A DNA stretch of 64,000 nucleotides. Origin: Piliocolobus tephrosceles (lineage: Eukaryota; Chordata; Mammalia; Primates; Cercopithecidae). Position 1 is the first letter of the stretch. The number at the start of each line of letters is the position of its first letter. The stretch is taken from contig NC_045439.1 in the NCBI RefSeq assembly GCF_002776525.5, positions 156,413,850 to 156,477,849 of the forward strand, written 5' to 3'. The position numbers and the translations under genes are program-made. Of this stretch, positions 20,202 to 32,030 are shown piece after piece. A model generated the notes under the pieces. That model was not told where the DNA came from. It saw only the letters and a program-made list of their open reading frames with translations, and did not search any database.

Positions 20202-21218
20202 CAGGTAATATTCACTTTGCATGGTACTGTGGAACTATAAAAATCACCATGCAATCTGAAACCATGCCAAGAAATATTAATAATCAATGGGAAAATATGA
20301 TTTTTCAATGATACATTCTAATGCTTGTAAAAACATTAAAATCTCTCTTACTGGCAGTTATAAACAATAGGAAAATGAAAAGGAATAGTAAAACTGATAT
20401 TTGTTTATGCCTTGGTGAATTGGCATACTCTTTTCTAAGTTTGCATCACTTCCAACATCATTTTCCCCTTTGTGCTTTCAATGTCATAAAATATATCTGA
20501 GAGTTCCGTTAACTTAAAGTGTTTCCCCACCACCACCATTTTGTGTGTGTGTGTGTGTGCTAGAGTTACTTCCTCTGGGGTATCTTCTTCGTTCTTTTTG
20601 TCATGATCTTTTCCCTCATTTATGTCTGTAAGTTTATTGTCAATAAGTCCTTCTGGTTGTATATCTAGAGTTTCTCCAAAGGTGACAGGGTCAACGTTCA
20701 CATGGTCAGCTATTTCTTCTATAACTCCATTTACATCCCATTCAAATTTCACCTCCATCTTTAACACTTTTTGTTTCTTTGGTGTACTTTCATCTTTGTT
20801 GACCAATTTGGCCTCCTGATTATCTGTTTTTATAAAATGCCACCAGGGTTTATCACTGAGAATCACAGAGGCAGCACAACTACACGCTTTGCTGGCAGTG
20901 CATGAATTGAATGACAGATGCACAATGACAAATCACTGCAGATTTTGAAAGAACTTGCTGCGATTGGTCACCAAGCACTGCAGGTGTTGGGAGAAATGTC
21001 ATGATTGGTAACTGATTGTGGTACACATGTGTTACTTACATAGTGATTTGTGGACTGAAGAGCTAGCAGCCCAATTTGTACTCCATGCAGTGACCCACAG
21101 TTAATATGCCATGGTAACTGTAATTTGAACCGTGTTGTTGGGAGAGTTATTTAATGAAACCACGGTAAATGAGTTCGTTTCATGCTTAATCAGAACCACG
21201 AGAAGCAAAGCCTGCCTG
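20202..21218 (-). mobile_element. Tigger/pogo-type DNA transposon fossil
   Basis: The element is bounded by CAGG at its left (20202-20205) and CCTG at its right (21215-21218), each flanked by TA (20200-20201 and 21219-21220), the target site of pogo/mariner elements. Reading inward from both ends, 'actttgcatggt' and 'gctttgcttctcgtggt' remain loosely alike as terminal inverted repeats. The 1,017-bp size suggests an internally deleted copy. It contains a long minus-strand frame resembling a Tigger transposase C-terminus. The family assignment is inferred from ends, target site and peptide, not from a search. Confidence 0.7.
20435..20923 (-). pseudogene. Residual Tigger-like transposase C-terminal frame (162 codons)
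   Basis: The 162-residue minus-strand frame lies wholly inside the CAGG-bounded element. Residues 64-80 contain 'NGVIEEIADHVNVDPV', and near the C-terminus 'HFKLTELSDIFYDIESTKG'. These acidic helical segments resemble the region after the DDE domain in Tigger/TIGD proteins. A centre rich in Asp/Glu/Lys is followed by 'HTHTH', created by a CA/TG microsatellite at 20541-20559 in the frame. The DNA-binding domains and the DDE catalytic residues are absent, so it cannot be an active transposase. It is most likely an eroded fragment; an exapted short protein is possible but unsupported. Confidence 0.55.
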
Positions 21219-21242
21219 TATTTGTATTCTGTCTTCACAAGT

Positions 21243-21372
21243 CCAGTGTGAGCCCCATGAGGGCAGGACCCATGACTCAAGAAGTCATCTTCACATATTC
21301 CCCATGCTCACCGCAAGCACCTACCACAGTACCTTGTGTATGAAAAATACTCAATAAATACTTACTGAATTC
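21243..21372 (+). mobile_element. L2 3' end, plus strand
   Basis: 'gtgagccccatgagggcagg', 'ctaccacagtaccttgtgta', 'aaaatactcaataaatactt' are the L2 terminal landmarks, including the AATAAA. Confidence 0.85.
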
Positions 21373-21635
21373 TATTTTCTTCACCAGAGAAAGAACTGTG
21401 TAGATGTTACAGAGTATTGAAAGTCAAGAGACTTCAATTCTTGGTCTGGGTCTGGAACTAATCGAGTATGATTTTTCAGACACTCTCTCTTTTTAAAAAA
21501 AATGTGTTTTAAGCACAGTGTCTACCTATGATAAGGATAAAATCGGAATTCTAACAAGTATTGTGTCTTAGTCACATTCAAGATGGAAAAATCTATACTT
21601 TATTTTATTTTATTATTATTTATATAATTTTATTA

Positions 21636-21921
21636 TTTTTTGAGACGGAGTCTTGCTTTGTTGCCCAGGCTGGAGTGCAGTGGCGTGATCTTAGCTCATT
21701 GCAACCTCCACCTCCTGGGTTCATGCAATTCTCGTGCCTCAGCCTCCCGAGTAACGGGGATTATAGGCGTGCACCAACATGCCTGGCTAATTTTTGTATT
21801 TTTAGTAGAGATGGGGTTTCACCATGTTGTCCAGGCTGGTCTTGAACTTCTGACCTCAAGTGATGCACCCACCTTGGCCTCCCAAAGTGCTGGGATTGCA
21901 GGCGTGAGCCGCGCCACCCAG
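21636..21921 (-). mobile_element. AluS, minus strand
   Basis: Full antisense Alu from 'tttgagacggagtcttgctt' to 'gagccgcgccacccagt'. The AT-rich flank at 21600-21635 is its tail. The frame of 186 codons starting here (21640) is Alu antisense plus read-through, not a gene. Confidence 0.93.
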
Positions 21922-23214
21922 TCAACCCTTTGTTTTACAGTTTATTCTCCTGTTGGAACTTTGAAAGATGCATCTAAACGGTCGGCAGCATCCATTCTGG
22001 CAGACCCCTTTCTCTCGTGCATGCACATTTATGTGAGCCTGAACTTTGTGAGATGGCACAATTTGGTCCCTTTCCATTCTCCATCGATTTTGTATTACTC
22101 ATCTAGTCTCTTAGTCTTTATCCCTTTAAACCCATACCATATGTACTCTATTTCTTCCTCCAGTACAGAAGTAAAGAGTTCTGCTCAAAAGACTGTCTAG
22201 AGCCTTAACATTTATGAAGCACAGAGCTTGAAATCTTTATAAATCTCTAATTTAGGGCCAAAAATGGCACAAAGGCATATAATTTCTCCCCTGAAATATT
22301 AAAATTATAACAGGAAATTACAAGTGACTTTTTCAGAGATCCTTGGCAAGTCTATAAATATTGGAATAAAGTCTTTTATATTTTATAAAGCTATTAAAAT
22401 ATTCTGTTAATGAAATAAACCTTATACTATATCACCACTGAATAATATTGATTATGAATTTATCTGACTGCAAAAATACAGTTTATAAAAATGATGAGGA
22501 TGTTTTTTCCTTCTTTTCATATAAGGCATGCAGTAGGTTCATTCGTTTTATACATGATTAATTTATCTACATCTACAATATCCTAGCTATGGATCCTTAG
22601 GCTCTTCATATTCTCTGCACTTTTATCACCATCATTAGAAAATGCCTTTCTTTTGGAGGCCATTTTTCCCTGAGGATATATTCCCTCTTTCAGTGTTGCT
22701 GGGAGCTCCTTAATGAGCCAAAACACAAAGCCATTCTGACAGAGAATGCTGGCTGTCAGCTGCATTCATTCAGAGCTAAGTGATCAGATCCACACACCAG
22801 CCTAATAGTCAATGTGATCTCACCAAAATGACCAATATCACTGCAAAGGAAGGGTTTCCAGGCCAAGAGAACGTGCATGTGCAAAGATCCTGGGGCAAGA
22901 AAGAACCTGGCATTTCACAGCTACCAAAAGCCCATATGCAGGAGAGCACAAAGGTGAGAAAGATGTGAAAAGCATCACCAGATGGCCGAATGACGACAGG
23001 GGAAGAGCTGGAAGAGAGTGCCATGAGCACCTGTTGAAATCCCTCTGGCTGCAGTGTGGTGAGTGGATGGCAGGAGTCACAATGGATGTGGGGAAGAAGC
23101 TGTGAAAGGATGCCAGAAGAAATGTGACGTGACCTGGCCCTGGGTGCAAGCAAGGGAGATAGGAACAAAGGCATAGCTCCCAGAGAGGTCAAGATGTCAA
23201 ACCAGTGTTTGAGG
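21922..23214. other. Repeat-poor DNA, possible old SINE/LINE trace at 22.84-23.11 kb
   Basis: 22840-23110 ('ccaggccaagagaacgtgca', 'tgcaaagatcctggggcaag', 'gatgtggggaagaagctgtg') resembles an ancient L2/CR1-type repeat that I cannot name with certainty. The overlapping 161- and 103-codon minus frames have no recognisable domain. Confidence 0.4.
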
Positions 23215-23385
23215 CAGGTGGTCCATACCTGGTCCCAGAACAGCAGCATTAGCATCTGCTGGGAACTTGTTAAAATACGAATTCTCAGGCCCACCGCAGA
23301 CTTCCTGAATCAGAAACTCTGAGATTTCTGAACAACTGGGGTTTTCCCAAGCCCTCTGGGGGAGTCTGCCTCTTGCTCAAGTGGG
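23215..23385. mobile_element. MER5A-like hAT-Charlie MITE
   Basis: 'cagaacagcagcattagcat', 'ctgggaacttgttaaaatac', 'gcccaccgcagacttcctga', 'atcagaaactctgagatttc' follow the MER5A consensus order. Confidence 0.85.
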
Positions 23386-23565
23386 AGGTCCACTGGACAA
23401 GGTGATAGAAACAGAGAAAAACCTGAAAAGATGACTCCTGAGCAAGGGGGCGCTCCCACAGGGCCTAGGTGTCAGCGATTGCTCCTCGGGGGAAAGAGAG
23501 AACCCTGGGAAGCACTGAGAAGCAGACAGCAAAGCCCCTCCAAGAAATGGTGTGAAACTCCAATT

Positions 23566-23864
23566 ATTTATTTATTTATTTGGGACAGAGCCTCGCTCTG
23601 TCATCCAGGCCAGAGTGCAATGGCATGATCTTGGCCCACTGCAACCTCTGCCTCCCGGGTTGAAGTGATTCTCCTGACTCAGCCTCCCGAGTAGCTGGGA
23701 TTATAGGTGAGCACCACCACGCCTGGCTAACTTTCGTATTTTTAGTAGAGATGAGGTTTCACTATGTTGGCCAGGCTGGTTTTGAACTCCTGACTTCAAG
23801 TGGATCTGCCCGCCTTGGCCTCCCAAAGTACTTCGATTATAAGCATGAGCCACCATGCCTGGCC
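23566..23864 (-). mobile_element. AluS, minus strand
   Basis: Antisense Alu with an ATTT-type tail at 23566-23581. Target duplication 'tgaaactccaatt' (23553-23565) and 'tgaaactctaatt' (23865-23877), one mismatch. Confidence 0.95.
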
Positions 23865-23889
23865 TGAAACTCTAATTTTAATTTGAAGG

Positions 23890-24530
23890 ACGCATTTGAC
23901 AACATATGAATTAAATGTATCTATATGGTAAATTTCTTACCAAAAATTTAGATGAGCAGCAGAGGGAGAGGAGACACTTGTATCATTTATGATGGGGGAA
24001 ACGGTCACTATCCCTAATACGCAAAGGAGTCCATGAGGAAACTCGATAGAAAACTGGACGAAGAATGTGAGTGGCCTTTTCACAAAATGAAGAAATACCA
24101 ATAATGAATAAAAAGATCATCGGTCTCCTTAGTAACCAAGGCAATGCAAATTAAAGTGGCAATGAGATTTCTGCCTATCAGATGGCCACAAGAATTTTTT
24201 AGACCAAGTAACAGCCAGTGGATCATGTTTCACATTGTGGTTGAGAATAGAAACTGGTACAATCTTTAGTGATGGTAATTTGATAGTGTCTTTTAAAACT
24301 TAAAAATGCTCATTCTCTTAAAATAAGCCAGAAAAAAAAAAAAGAATTTCTATAACACAATAATTTTTGAAAGTGATAAGATAAACTGTTAAGACAGTTT
24401 AATTTCTACATAGATACCATCTTATCCATAACATATTATACCAAGTCATTCTCAATTTACTTTCAAAGTAATTATGTTATAAATCCCTGAAGCCATTATA
24501 CATCTCACCCGAGGAATTATAATATCTAGC
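23890..24530 (+). mobile_element. Ancient L1 ORF2 fragment, plus strand
   Basis: 'cctaatacgcaaaggagtcc', 'gcaatgcaaattaaagtggc', 'caatgagatttctgcctatc', 'aactggtacaatctttagtg' track the C-terminal ORF2 region of an old L1. Frames are broken throughout. Confidence 0.7.
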
Positions 24531-25339
24531 AATAACAAAAAAAAAAAAAAAAAACATTGAAAAGGAGTAACCTGCTCAGAAGATTTGGAATGTTTTATTT
24601 TGAAATTCAACGTGGGATTTAATCAATTTTTTTTTTTATTTCTCTTGGCAAAGTATCTCAACAGAGAGCTATTTCCCTAGGAAAAAAAGAAAACCTTCCA
24701 TTCCCTATGAAATGAAGTCCACTCTAAAGAAGCTGATTAGGAAGGAGACCTGAGTGCCTTGAGCTCAGTAGTGCTGTCCTGTGAAGATGATGTGACTCGG
24801 TCCCCAAAGGGTGGAAGAGCCCTTACTGGCACCACAAGTAAGGGCAGGTGAGAAAGCTGGGCACCTCCAGGTGGTGCTCTGGGGTCTACACAAGGTGACA
24901 TACACAGGTGACACAAACCGTAGTATTTATAGGAGTATTCAAAGGCAGGCTAACCTCAAATACTCTCGGCTTAGAAATATACGGATAGATAACGTTTAAA
25001 CCGAGAAAAAGCTTTGCAGCTTAAGTGAAGCTCAAATGCTGCTGAAGTCGCTCTGTTTCCTGGCCCACTCATCCGCCAGCCTGTATATCCTCCGCAGTGA
25101 ACAAATGATGGACCAAAATGTGGTATGGCAAGTGGCAAATGTAAAACTGGAACAAAGAGATTGTCAGGCTCTTTGAGAATATTACTTTTTCTAAAATATA
25201 GTTAATTATTCTTTTGAGAGATAAGCATAGGCCCAGTGGAAATTCAAAGGTGTATATCGAAAGTCGATTGGCCTCCCACCCTCGGAACTTGCTCTGAATT
25301 CCTTGTGACTCCTCCCAGGACAGTCTACGCACACGCAAA
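24531..25339. other. Repeat-poor DNA with an A run
   Basis: Begins with about 20 A (24535-24554). No repeat or coding frame recognised afterwards. Confidence 0.35.
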
Positions 25340-25499
25340 TACCTCCTCTACGTGTAAATGTCAGTGGCGTGTTATTCACACTCTTCTGCCTTTGTCTTAT
25401 TTCACTTAACCATATACTTTGGAAATTGATCCATATCTGTATCTCTAGATCTACTCATTTTTAAAAAGTCATTTTATTTTAAATACAATGTGGATTCAG

Positions 25500-25798
25500 G
25501 GCCAGTCCTGGTGGCCCATGCCTGTAATCTCAGCACTTTGGGAGGCCAAGGCAGGCAGATCATGTGAGGTCAGGAGTTCAAGACCAGCCTGGCCAACGTG
25601 GTGAAACCCTGTCTCTACAAAAATACAAAAACTAGCTGGGCACGATGGTGGGTGCCTGTAATCCCAGCTACTCGGGAGGCTGAGGTGGGAGAATTGCTTG
25701 AACCCGGGAGGCAGAGGTTGCAGTCGGCCGAGAGTGCCATTGCACTCCGGTTTGGGCGACAGAGCGAGACTCCATATCAAAAGAAAAAAATAAAATAA
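25500..25798 (+). mobile_element. AluS, plus strand
   Basis: Perfect 13-bp target duplication 'aatgtggattcag' at 25487-25499 and 25799-25811 frames a full Alu ending in an A-rich tail with G and T interruptions. Confidence 0.97.
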
Positions 25799-26172
25799 AA
25801 TGTGGATTCAGAAAACCAAGCAAATAAAATATATGGCTTAATGAATTATTTGAAGGTAAACACTACCTAGGACAAGAAATAGAACTTTGCCAGCTACCCC
25901 AGAAGCGCCTCCATATTCCCTACCTAATCCTTGTCTTCTCCCTCCCACCATAAGTGACATTAATCTGACTTGTGTTCATTTTTATTTGTATAGCTTTATC
26001 ACCCAGATTTGTTCCCCTAGACCTTATACAGTCCTACCTATTCTAAAAACTGTGTGCTAGGTCTTTTAAGTCTCTTTTAATCTATATGGTTCCTCCTCCA
26101 TCCATTTAATTTCTTTACAACTTATCTATTGATGAATCTGGGCTAGTCAAATTTCCCATGACTGTCTTCTTC

Positions 26173-26492
26173 TCTTTTCTTTTCTTTCTTTTCTTTCTTT
26201 TTTTTTTTTTAGACAGGGTCACACTCTGTTGCGAGGCTGGAGTGCAGTGGCGCAGTCTCGGCTCACTGCAACCTCTGCCTCCTGGGTTCAAGTGATTCTC
26301 CTGCCTCAGCCTCCTGAGTAGCTGGGACTACAAGCACATGCCACCACACCTGGCTAATTTTTTGTATTTTTAGTAGAGATGGGGTTTCACCATGTTAGCC
26401 AGGATGGTCTCGATCTCCTGACCTCGTGATCTGCCTGCCTCAGCCTTCCAAAGTGCTGGGATTACAGGCGTGAGCCACCATGCCCAGCTCCA
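26173..26492 (-). mobile_element. AluY/S, minus strand
   Basis: Antisense Alu with a C/T tail. 'cccatgactgtctt' before (from 26155) and 'cccatgtctgtctt' after (from 26493) are its target duplication. Left half is Y-like ('gatggtctcgatctcctgac'). Confidence 0.94.
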
Positions 26493-27268
26493 CCCATGTC
26501 TGTCTTTTTCATGAAGACTCACTTTTCTTCATCTACTATGTGGTTACCCAAAGGTATAGCTCATAAGGAAAAGCAGGCAAATGCTGGATTATTTCCTTTT
26601 ATTTCTCAGTTTTCAAGTTAAAGAGTCAGTTCCCTTATATCCTCTGAAGGTGACCAATTCTTCTTGTTTTAATATGATTATGAAGTAATGGATTTAAACA
26701 CATTCTATGAATTTCAATCCTTTTCCACTATTATCCTATTGAAGCTGCATTGTTTTTCTTGGGCCAGTATAGGCTTCTTCAAGTTGTCTCCTGAGTCCTT
26801 TAGACCTGACCCTACTGGTCCTTGATAGCTTATTTGCCAGCTAGTGTGACAAAGCATTACAGGCTCATTTTGTACAGCTCCTGCTCCAGACCTCAAATCA
26901 ATCACTTGGAGGTCCTGAAGCAGTATTCCATGAGCACTTGCATGTTGGTAGCAATTTGCTACGCCCTTTACACTTCAGGTCAGTTTTTCTGGGTATAAAA
27001 TTCTTGGCTTATACTTTCTTTCCTTGAGTATGTTAAATATGCTAATCCATTCTCCTTTGGTATAAAGCATTTTTCTCAAAAAATCCTGGTGATAGTCTAT
27101 TTTTCTTTCCCGTATAAGTCACATAAGACTTTTTCAAGATGTCCAAAGAATTTTTCTAGAGGTTCAAAAGGTTTTATTTCCTTAAGTACTAATAATTTCA
27201 GTAGGATATAGCTTGAGAGCAGTCATCCTTGGCCGATATTCTCAAGTGTGCATTGAACCCTTACTTAC

Positions 27269-27269
<1 letters not shown>

Positions 27270-27305
<36 letters not shown>
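27270..27305. repeat. (TG)n microsatellite
   Basis: About 18 uninterrupted TG units, lying at the tail of the antisense Alu that follows. Confidence 0.96.
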
Positions 27306-27307
<2 letters not shown>

Positions 27308-27582
27308 CAGGTTCTTGCTCTGTCGCCCAGGCTGCAGTGAGTACAGTGGTACAATCTCAGCTAACTGCAACCTTTGCCTCCCGGGTTCAAGCAATTCTGG
27401 TGCCCCAGCTTCCTGAGTAGCTGGGATTACAGGTGCAAGCCACTAAACCCAGCTAATTTTTGTATTATTACAGAGATGAGATTTCACCATGTTGGTCAGG
27501 CTGGTCTCGAATTCCTGGCCTCAAGTGATCTGCTCACCTCAGCCTCCCAAAGTGCTGAGATCACAGGCGTGAGCCACCATGT
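27306..27582 (-). mobile_element. Alu, minus strand, with TG repeat in place of its poly(T)
   Basis: The body starts 'acaggttcttgctctgtcgc' immediately after the TG repeat, so the usual poly(A) tail seems to have been replaced by or converted to TG units. Ends 'gtgagccaccatgttc'. Confidence 0.9.
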
Positions 27583-28221
27583 TCACATTTCAGTATATAT
27601 TATCAAATCTTCTCTTTCAAGGAAGTTTTCTTGGATTATAGCTCTTAGTACTTCCTCTGTTCTCTTGCTTTGGTTTTCTTTGTGAGGAAAACCTATTATT
27701 CACATGTACAATAGCCTTCAATGTTTGTTACCTTCTCTTAAATCTTTCTCTCTTCATTTCTTTTTTATTTTTTTCTCTTATTTCACCTTCTATGTCTCTT
27801 GAGGCATTACTCTTTGTGTTTGTTTACTTTTGTCTTCCTTCCAGGAACACAGGTATTGACATCCATCAAATGTATTTAAATACATGGATTCATAATAATT
27901 AGTCTACCTTACAGAATAATTACTTTTTAGTTCTACTTTTTTCCTGAGTTGTCACTTCATTTCCAAGTTTCTCTAATTCTGATTGGTGCTGTTCTGCCAT
28001 GTCTGTCATTTACTTAATGTCTTTTTCTGAAATAGATCAAACAGAAGCTTGCTGTTTTATGACAATGTCTCTCTGCCATGACTTCTTTGTCAGTTACAGT
28101 GTTATCCTGTTCTTTATTCTCTCTAGTTTTTAAAATTACTTTGCATAGGATAGAACTTGATACTCTTCTAGTGCTTTTTTTTTTCATGTGAGATCAAGTT
28201 TTCCTAAACTTTGAGAATAAG

Positions 28222-28660
28222 TCAGGGTTCCCTAGTGGGACAGAACTAATAGAACAGAATAGATAGATAGATAGGTAGATAGATAGATAGATAAAGGGGA
28301 GTTTATTAAGTATTAACTTACATGGTCACGAGGTCCCACAAGAGGGTGTCTGCAAGCCTGAGGAGAAAGGAGAGCCAGTTCGAGTCTCAAAACTGAAGAA
28401 CTTGGAGTCCGATGTTTGAGGGCAGGAAGCATCCAGCATGGAAGAATGTAGGCTGGGAGGCTAGGCCAGTCTTGCTTTTTCACGTTTTTCTGCTTGCTTT
28501 ATATTCCCTGGCAGCTGATTAGATGGTGCCCACCAGATTGAGGTTGGGTCTGCCTTTCCCAGTCCACTGACTCAAATGATAATCTCCTTTGGCAACACCC
28601 TCACAGACACACCCAGGAACAATACTTTGCATCCTTCAATCCAGTCAAGTTGACACTCAG
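28222..28660 (+). repeat. Unnamed interspersed repeat, copy 2 (most complete), with GATA microsatellite
   Basis: Starts 'agtcagggttccctagtggg', holds a GATA repeat at 28259-28293, and ends with 'gacactcagtactaacagtc'. Start and end match copies at 37.1-38.2 kb and (end only) 0.4-0.6 kb. About 440 bp long; no open frame. Confidence 0.6.
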
Positions 28661-29280
28661 TACTAACAGTCACAAAGGCCATGTTAAGGAATGCTTTTCA
28701 AACTTCACAGGGCTCCTGCTTACGTGTAAAGTAGAGCCACCTGCTTTCTGGGATTTCCTGGCTGTTTCCTTCCCCCAACACAGACTGAAACTGCTCTTTC
28801 CTTCCTTTCTTTCATCCCTGTCTTGCTCAATTTTGATTCCTCTCCCAGCGCCTTCTCCTGAGTGTGGAGCCCTGTCCTGATCAGTCTTGGGAGTTCCTAG
28901 GGGCCCGACTGCTCCTGCCTCCTCCTCCCTCCTCCTGCCTTCTTACTGTGGGCACCTGAACTACCTCACACTAGAGAGGCTCCACCTGCTCGTCTTGAAT
29001 TGGCCCACAATACTTCCTAGTGAATAGCTGGTACACCTGGGGGTTCTTCTGTTCTCAGGTCTATCATGCCCCACCCCCTTTCTTTCTAACTTCTTTCAAC
29101 CCTTCAAACCCAGACACCATGCAACTCTTGAGGCTGTTGGCCATTTATATATGCTGAGGTTAGTGGGAATAATTTGTCACCTAGTTTTGTCATAAATATT
29201 TTCCTTGGGTTGTGGGGTTTGCTGTCTAATTTCTCTGTGTCTGCATGAGGACTTGGAAAAACTGAAAACTTGGACCCCTT
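28661..29280. other. Repeat-poor, C/T-rich DNA
   Basis: No repeat family or convincing frame recognised. Confidence 0.35.
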
Positions 29281-29890
29281 GCCTAGGATCTGGTTTATTC
29301 TTTATAACAGGGGCACTGTGTTTATCTAACCAGTCCCCTATTGATGGACATGTGGGTTGTTTCTGAATTTTGCCATCACAATCAATGTGCCCTATTACTG
29401 TTTGAATGTTTGCCCCCTCCCAAATTCATGTTGAAATTTAATTGTCATTATAACAGTATTAAGAGGTGGAACCTCTAAGAGGTGATTAGGCCATGTGGGT
29501 TCTGCCCTCATGAATGGATTAATACAGTTATTGTGGGAGTGGGTTCACCCCCGTTCATCTCTCCCAGCGCTTTCTCTTTGCCCTTCTGCCATGTTATGAC
29601 TGATCAAGAAGGCCCTCACCCCACACACAGTTCCCAGAACTATGCACCAGTCATCTGTTTATTATAGATTACCCAATCTGTAATATTAATAATTATTATT
29701 ACCCAATTAGTACTAATTAATACTCAATCTATAATCATAATCTGTTTATTATAATTACCCAATCCATGATATTCAGTTATTGCAGCACAAAATGGACCAA
29801 GACATACCCTTTACACAAGTGCATATGAGCAGGTACACCTGTAGGATACATTTCTAGAGGTGGAATAGTTAAAGGATATGAACACAGTAG
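29281..29890 (-). mobile_element. Old L1 3' fragment, antisense, split by an LTR
   Basis: 'attgatggacatgtgggttg' and 'tttctgaattttgccatcac' before the LTR and 'aggatacatttctagaggtg' after it belong to the same antisense L1 ORF2/3' region. Confidence 0.65.
29395..29804 (+). mobile_element. MSTB-type MaLR solo LTR, plus strand
   Basis: 'gtttgaatgtttgccccctc', 'aacagtattaagaggtggaa', 'gtgattaggccatgtgggtt', 'tgcagcacaaaatggaccaa', ending 'gaca'. An AT-rich expansion of 'tattataattaccc'-like units (29650-29765) replaces the usual AATAAA region. It lies inside an old L1 fragment. Confidence 0.88.
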
Positions 29891-30879
29891 GTGCTCAAAA
29901 ATATTTGCTAATTTGAATTAGAAAATGTATTTGCCACAATAGTAACCAAATTTGTTCTGGCCCACAGCCCAGGTAGACTTCTATTGAGAACAATGTACTT
30001 AAATACTGTTAAGTACAACTTTGAGGCTCCTTGAGCAGAAGAAACAGGAAACAAAAAAGACATTGATTCGTTCCTGCAGTTAGCAATCAGGTGTTGCCTA
30101 GTGTACTACAGACTCTACTGGGGCCTGGGGATATAGCAGAGGTCCTAGCCCTGGTGGAGCTCACAGCTCAGAGCGGAGAAGCCTTAGTTGTTTGAGCAAG
30201 TTTGAGAATTAAATGATTGCTCTTCATACTCATAATTGAGTAACACTTCGTAAAACGTACCATCTGATCTTTGTCTACGCTTAGAAAAACTTCAGGGTAA
30301 ACTTCAGTGCAGAGCACAGGGAGAAAAGCTGTCCAGGATAAATACTTAGATGTCAGCTGTCCACTTGGTCATTTGCCGTTTCTGAGAGTCAGTCTGCAAC
30401 CTCCTCTTTAGAAGGCACCCAAGGTTTTCCGTAAATAGATGAGGCTACCTCAGGGGTACACTGCAGTGCTTCACTTCTGTCGCTACTGGAGTTCAAATCT
30501 GGGAACTTTAAAATGCATCGATGGAGGAAAAGAGGAAAAACAAAACAAAACAAAAACAAATAGCAAAAGCGGTGTGCATTGCTTCAGTTTCACCCAAGTT
30601 CATTCTCTTTTCCAGAAACCCAGCTTCCATGCTGATGTCCTTAATGCCATCGACGCCGTCAACAATGCTGTTATTCTCTAAGTTCAGGGTCAATACATGA
30701 GCTCCTCAGCTCATGGCAAAGATCTCCATTTGGCCATAACATTTTCCCAGATTGGCCTCGTAATGTTTTTCAACATAGTGCTCTGGACAGCCTCTACAAA
30801 TAGGTGAAGGCATCCAACCCGAATCTCATCTCCCATCCCCTATGTGACTACTCTGCACTGAAACCTGGGACTCTACCTC
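29891..30879. other. Repeat-poor DNA
   Basis: Short frames only (80 codons at most). An L2-like phrase 'cctagccctggtggagctca' occurs near 30150. No gene recognised. Confidence 0.35.
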
Positions 30880-32030
30880 CTTCTTTATTCCTCTGCAGTG
30901 AATCAGTCCCCAAGTCCAAGTCTATTCCGATGATCCCTTCTTCACCTCTGTATTTCCTCTACTCTTTCTGATCAGCCTCCGTAAGTTCTGCTGCCAGATT
31001 AATCTGTCACCCCTTTGAAGCCATGATTCATGTGGGCTGGTCTCAGGCTGATGTGATGTTCAAAGAAACGCAGTCCAGCGTCTACATGTATTTTTAAAAA
31101 TTGCTCCTGTTCTTTACGTCTCTTTAGCCCCATGCAGGGGATACTTTGCCTATAGAAACATTTCTCAAACACCCTCCTTGTCTGTCCCCTACTCCCATCA
31201 CTGCCTGGGGCTTCTCCTGTGCTTTCTTTGCCAAACTCTCCCAATCCCCAGTTCTGGCCTCTGAGACACTTCTCACTCCACCCCTCCTGCTTCCCTGGTC
31301 TTTGCATCACAAAAGACCAAAGAGTCAGCCAGGAAATGACCCAGCCCTTCTTAGAGAGCTTGGAGAAAGAAACCTGGTGGGGAAACTCTTTTTAGTCAGA
31401 CAGACAGAGGCATATTAAAACTCATTAAAAAAAAAAAAAAAACTTTTAAAAAGAAAAACACTTTGTAAATGTAATTTTTCTGCTCTTTGACACAGATTTT
31501 CCCATCCTCCCCTAGCGTCTAATGGATAGAGTCCACGCTCCTGGCCTGGGAGTCAAGACCCTCCACGTGTGCCCTTAACTTATGTCTCAAGCTTCTCTAC
31601 TGCTTCCCAGCCTTACCCCTCTGCCCTTCCCAGCCACTGTATCTGCTGTCCCTGACCACACCACCAGTATCCCAGCATGCTGGCTCCTCTTTGCTTCCCC
31701 ATCCAATTCCTGATTTTCCTTCCAGTGGCATCTCGAGTGGCTTTATCCCAGGGTTTGATGTTTTCTGCTCCTCCCAAACCTCCCAAGTCTTCCAATTCTT
31801 CGTAAGAGTTTGTTCGGTGAATGAATGAAGCCCTCACTTCGTGTCCTTCTCTGGTACAGTAATCTCATCATTCAGGAAGCTTCTTGGAGCAACTAACAGG
31901 CATTTTCTTAGCTTATTTCATTGCCTTTAAACCAAGGCTGCCACTTCTGCCTGTGCGTTCAGTCTGCCTTCACTGCACCTCCACTCCTTCAAGCTTGGAT
32001 TGATGAATTCTGTTCTCTAATTTTATCTGG
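30880..32030 (+). mobile_element. L2-like LINE sequence, diverged
   Basis: 'ctgctgccagattaatctgt', later 'tctaatggatagagtccacg' and 'agtcaagaccctccacgtgt', then C/T-rich text ending near 'caggaagcttcttggagc', follow the order of L2 3' sequence. It is interrupted by unassigned DNA, and borders are loose. Confidence 0.5.

Larger units (their letters stand above)
25340..28150 (-). mobile_element. Ancient L1M, antisense fragments
   Basis: Antisense L1M 3' UTR text is clear at 26630-26900 ('tcttcaagttgtctcctgag', 'agctcctgctccagacctca'). Upstream-type L1M text follows from 26980 ('ctgggtataaaattcttggc', 'cttccttccaggaacacagg'). Weaker 3' UTR-like text lies at 25340-25490 and 25812-26160. Three Alus and a TG microsatellite interrupt it. 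The order suggests an internally deleted L1 or two neighbouring fragments. Confidence 0.6.

Noticed and set aside
21640..22200. 186-codon plus-strand frame
   Set aside because: The first half is antisense Alu and the rest is read-through into AT-rich DNA with no domain.
22809..23294. Overlapping 161- and 103-codon minus-strand frames
   Set aside because: They lie over an old repeat-like segment and a MER5A-like MITE and show no domain.
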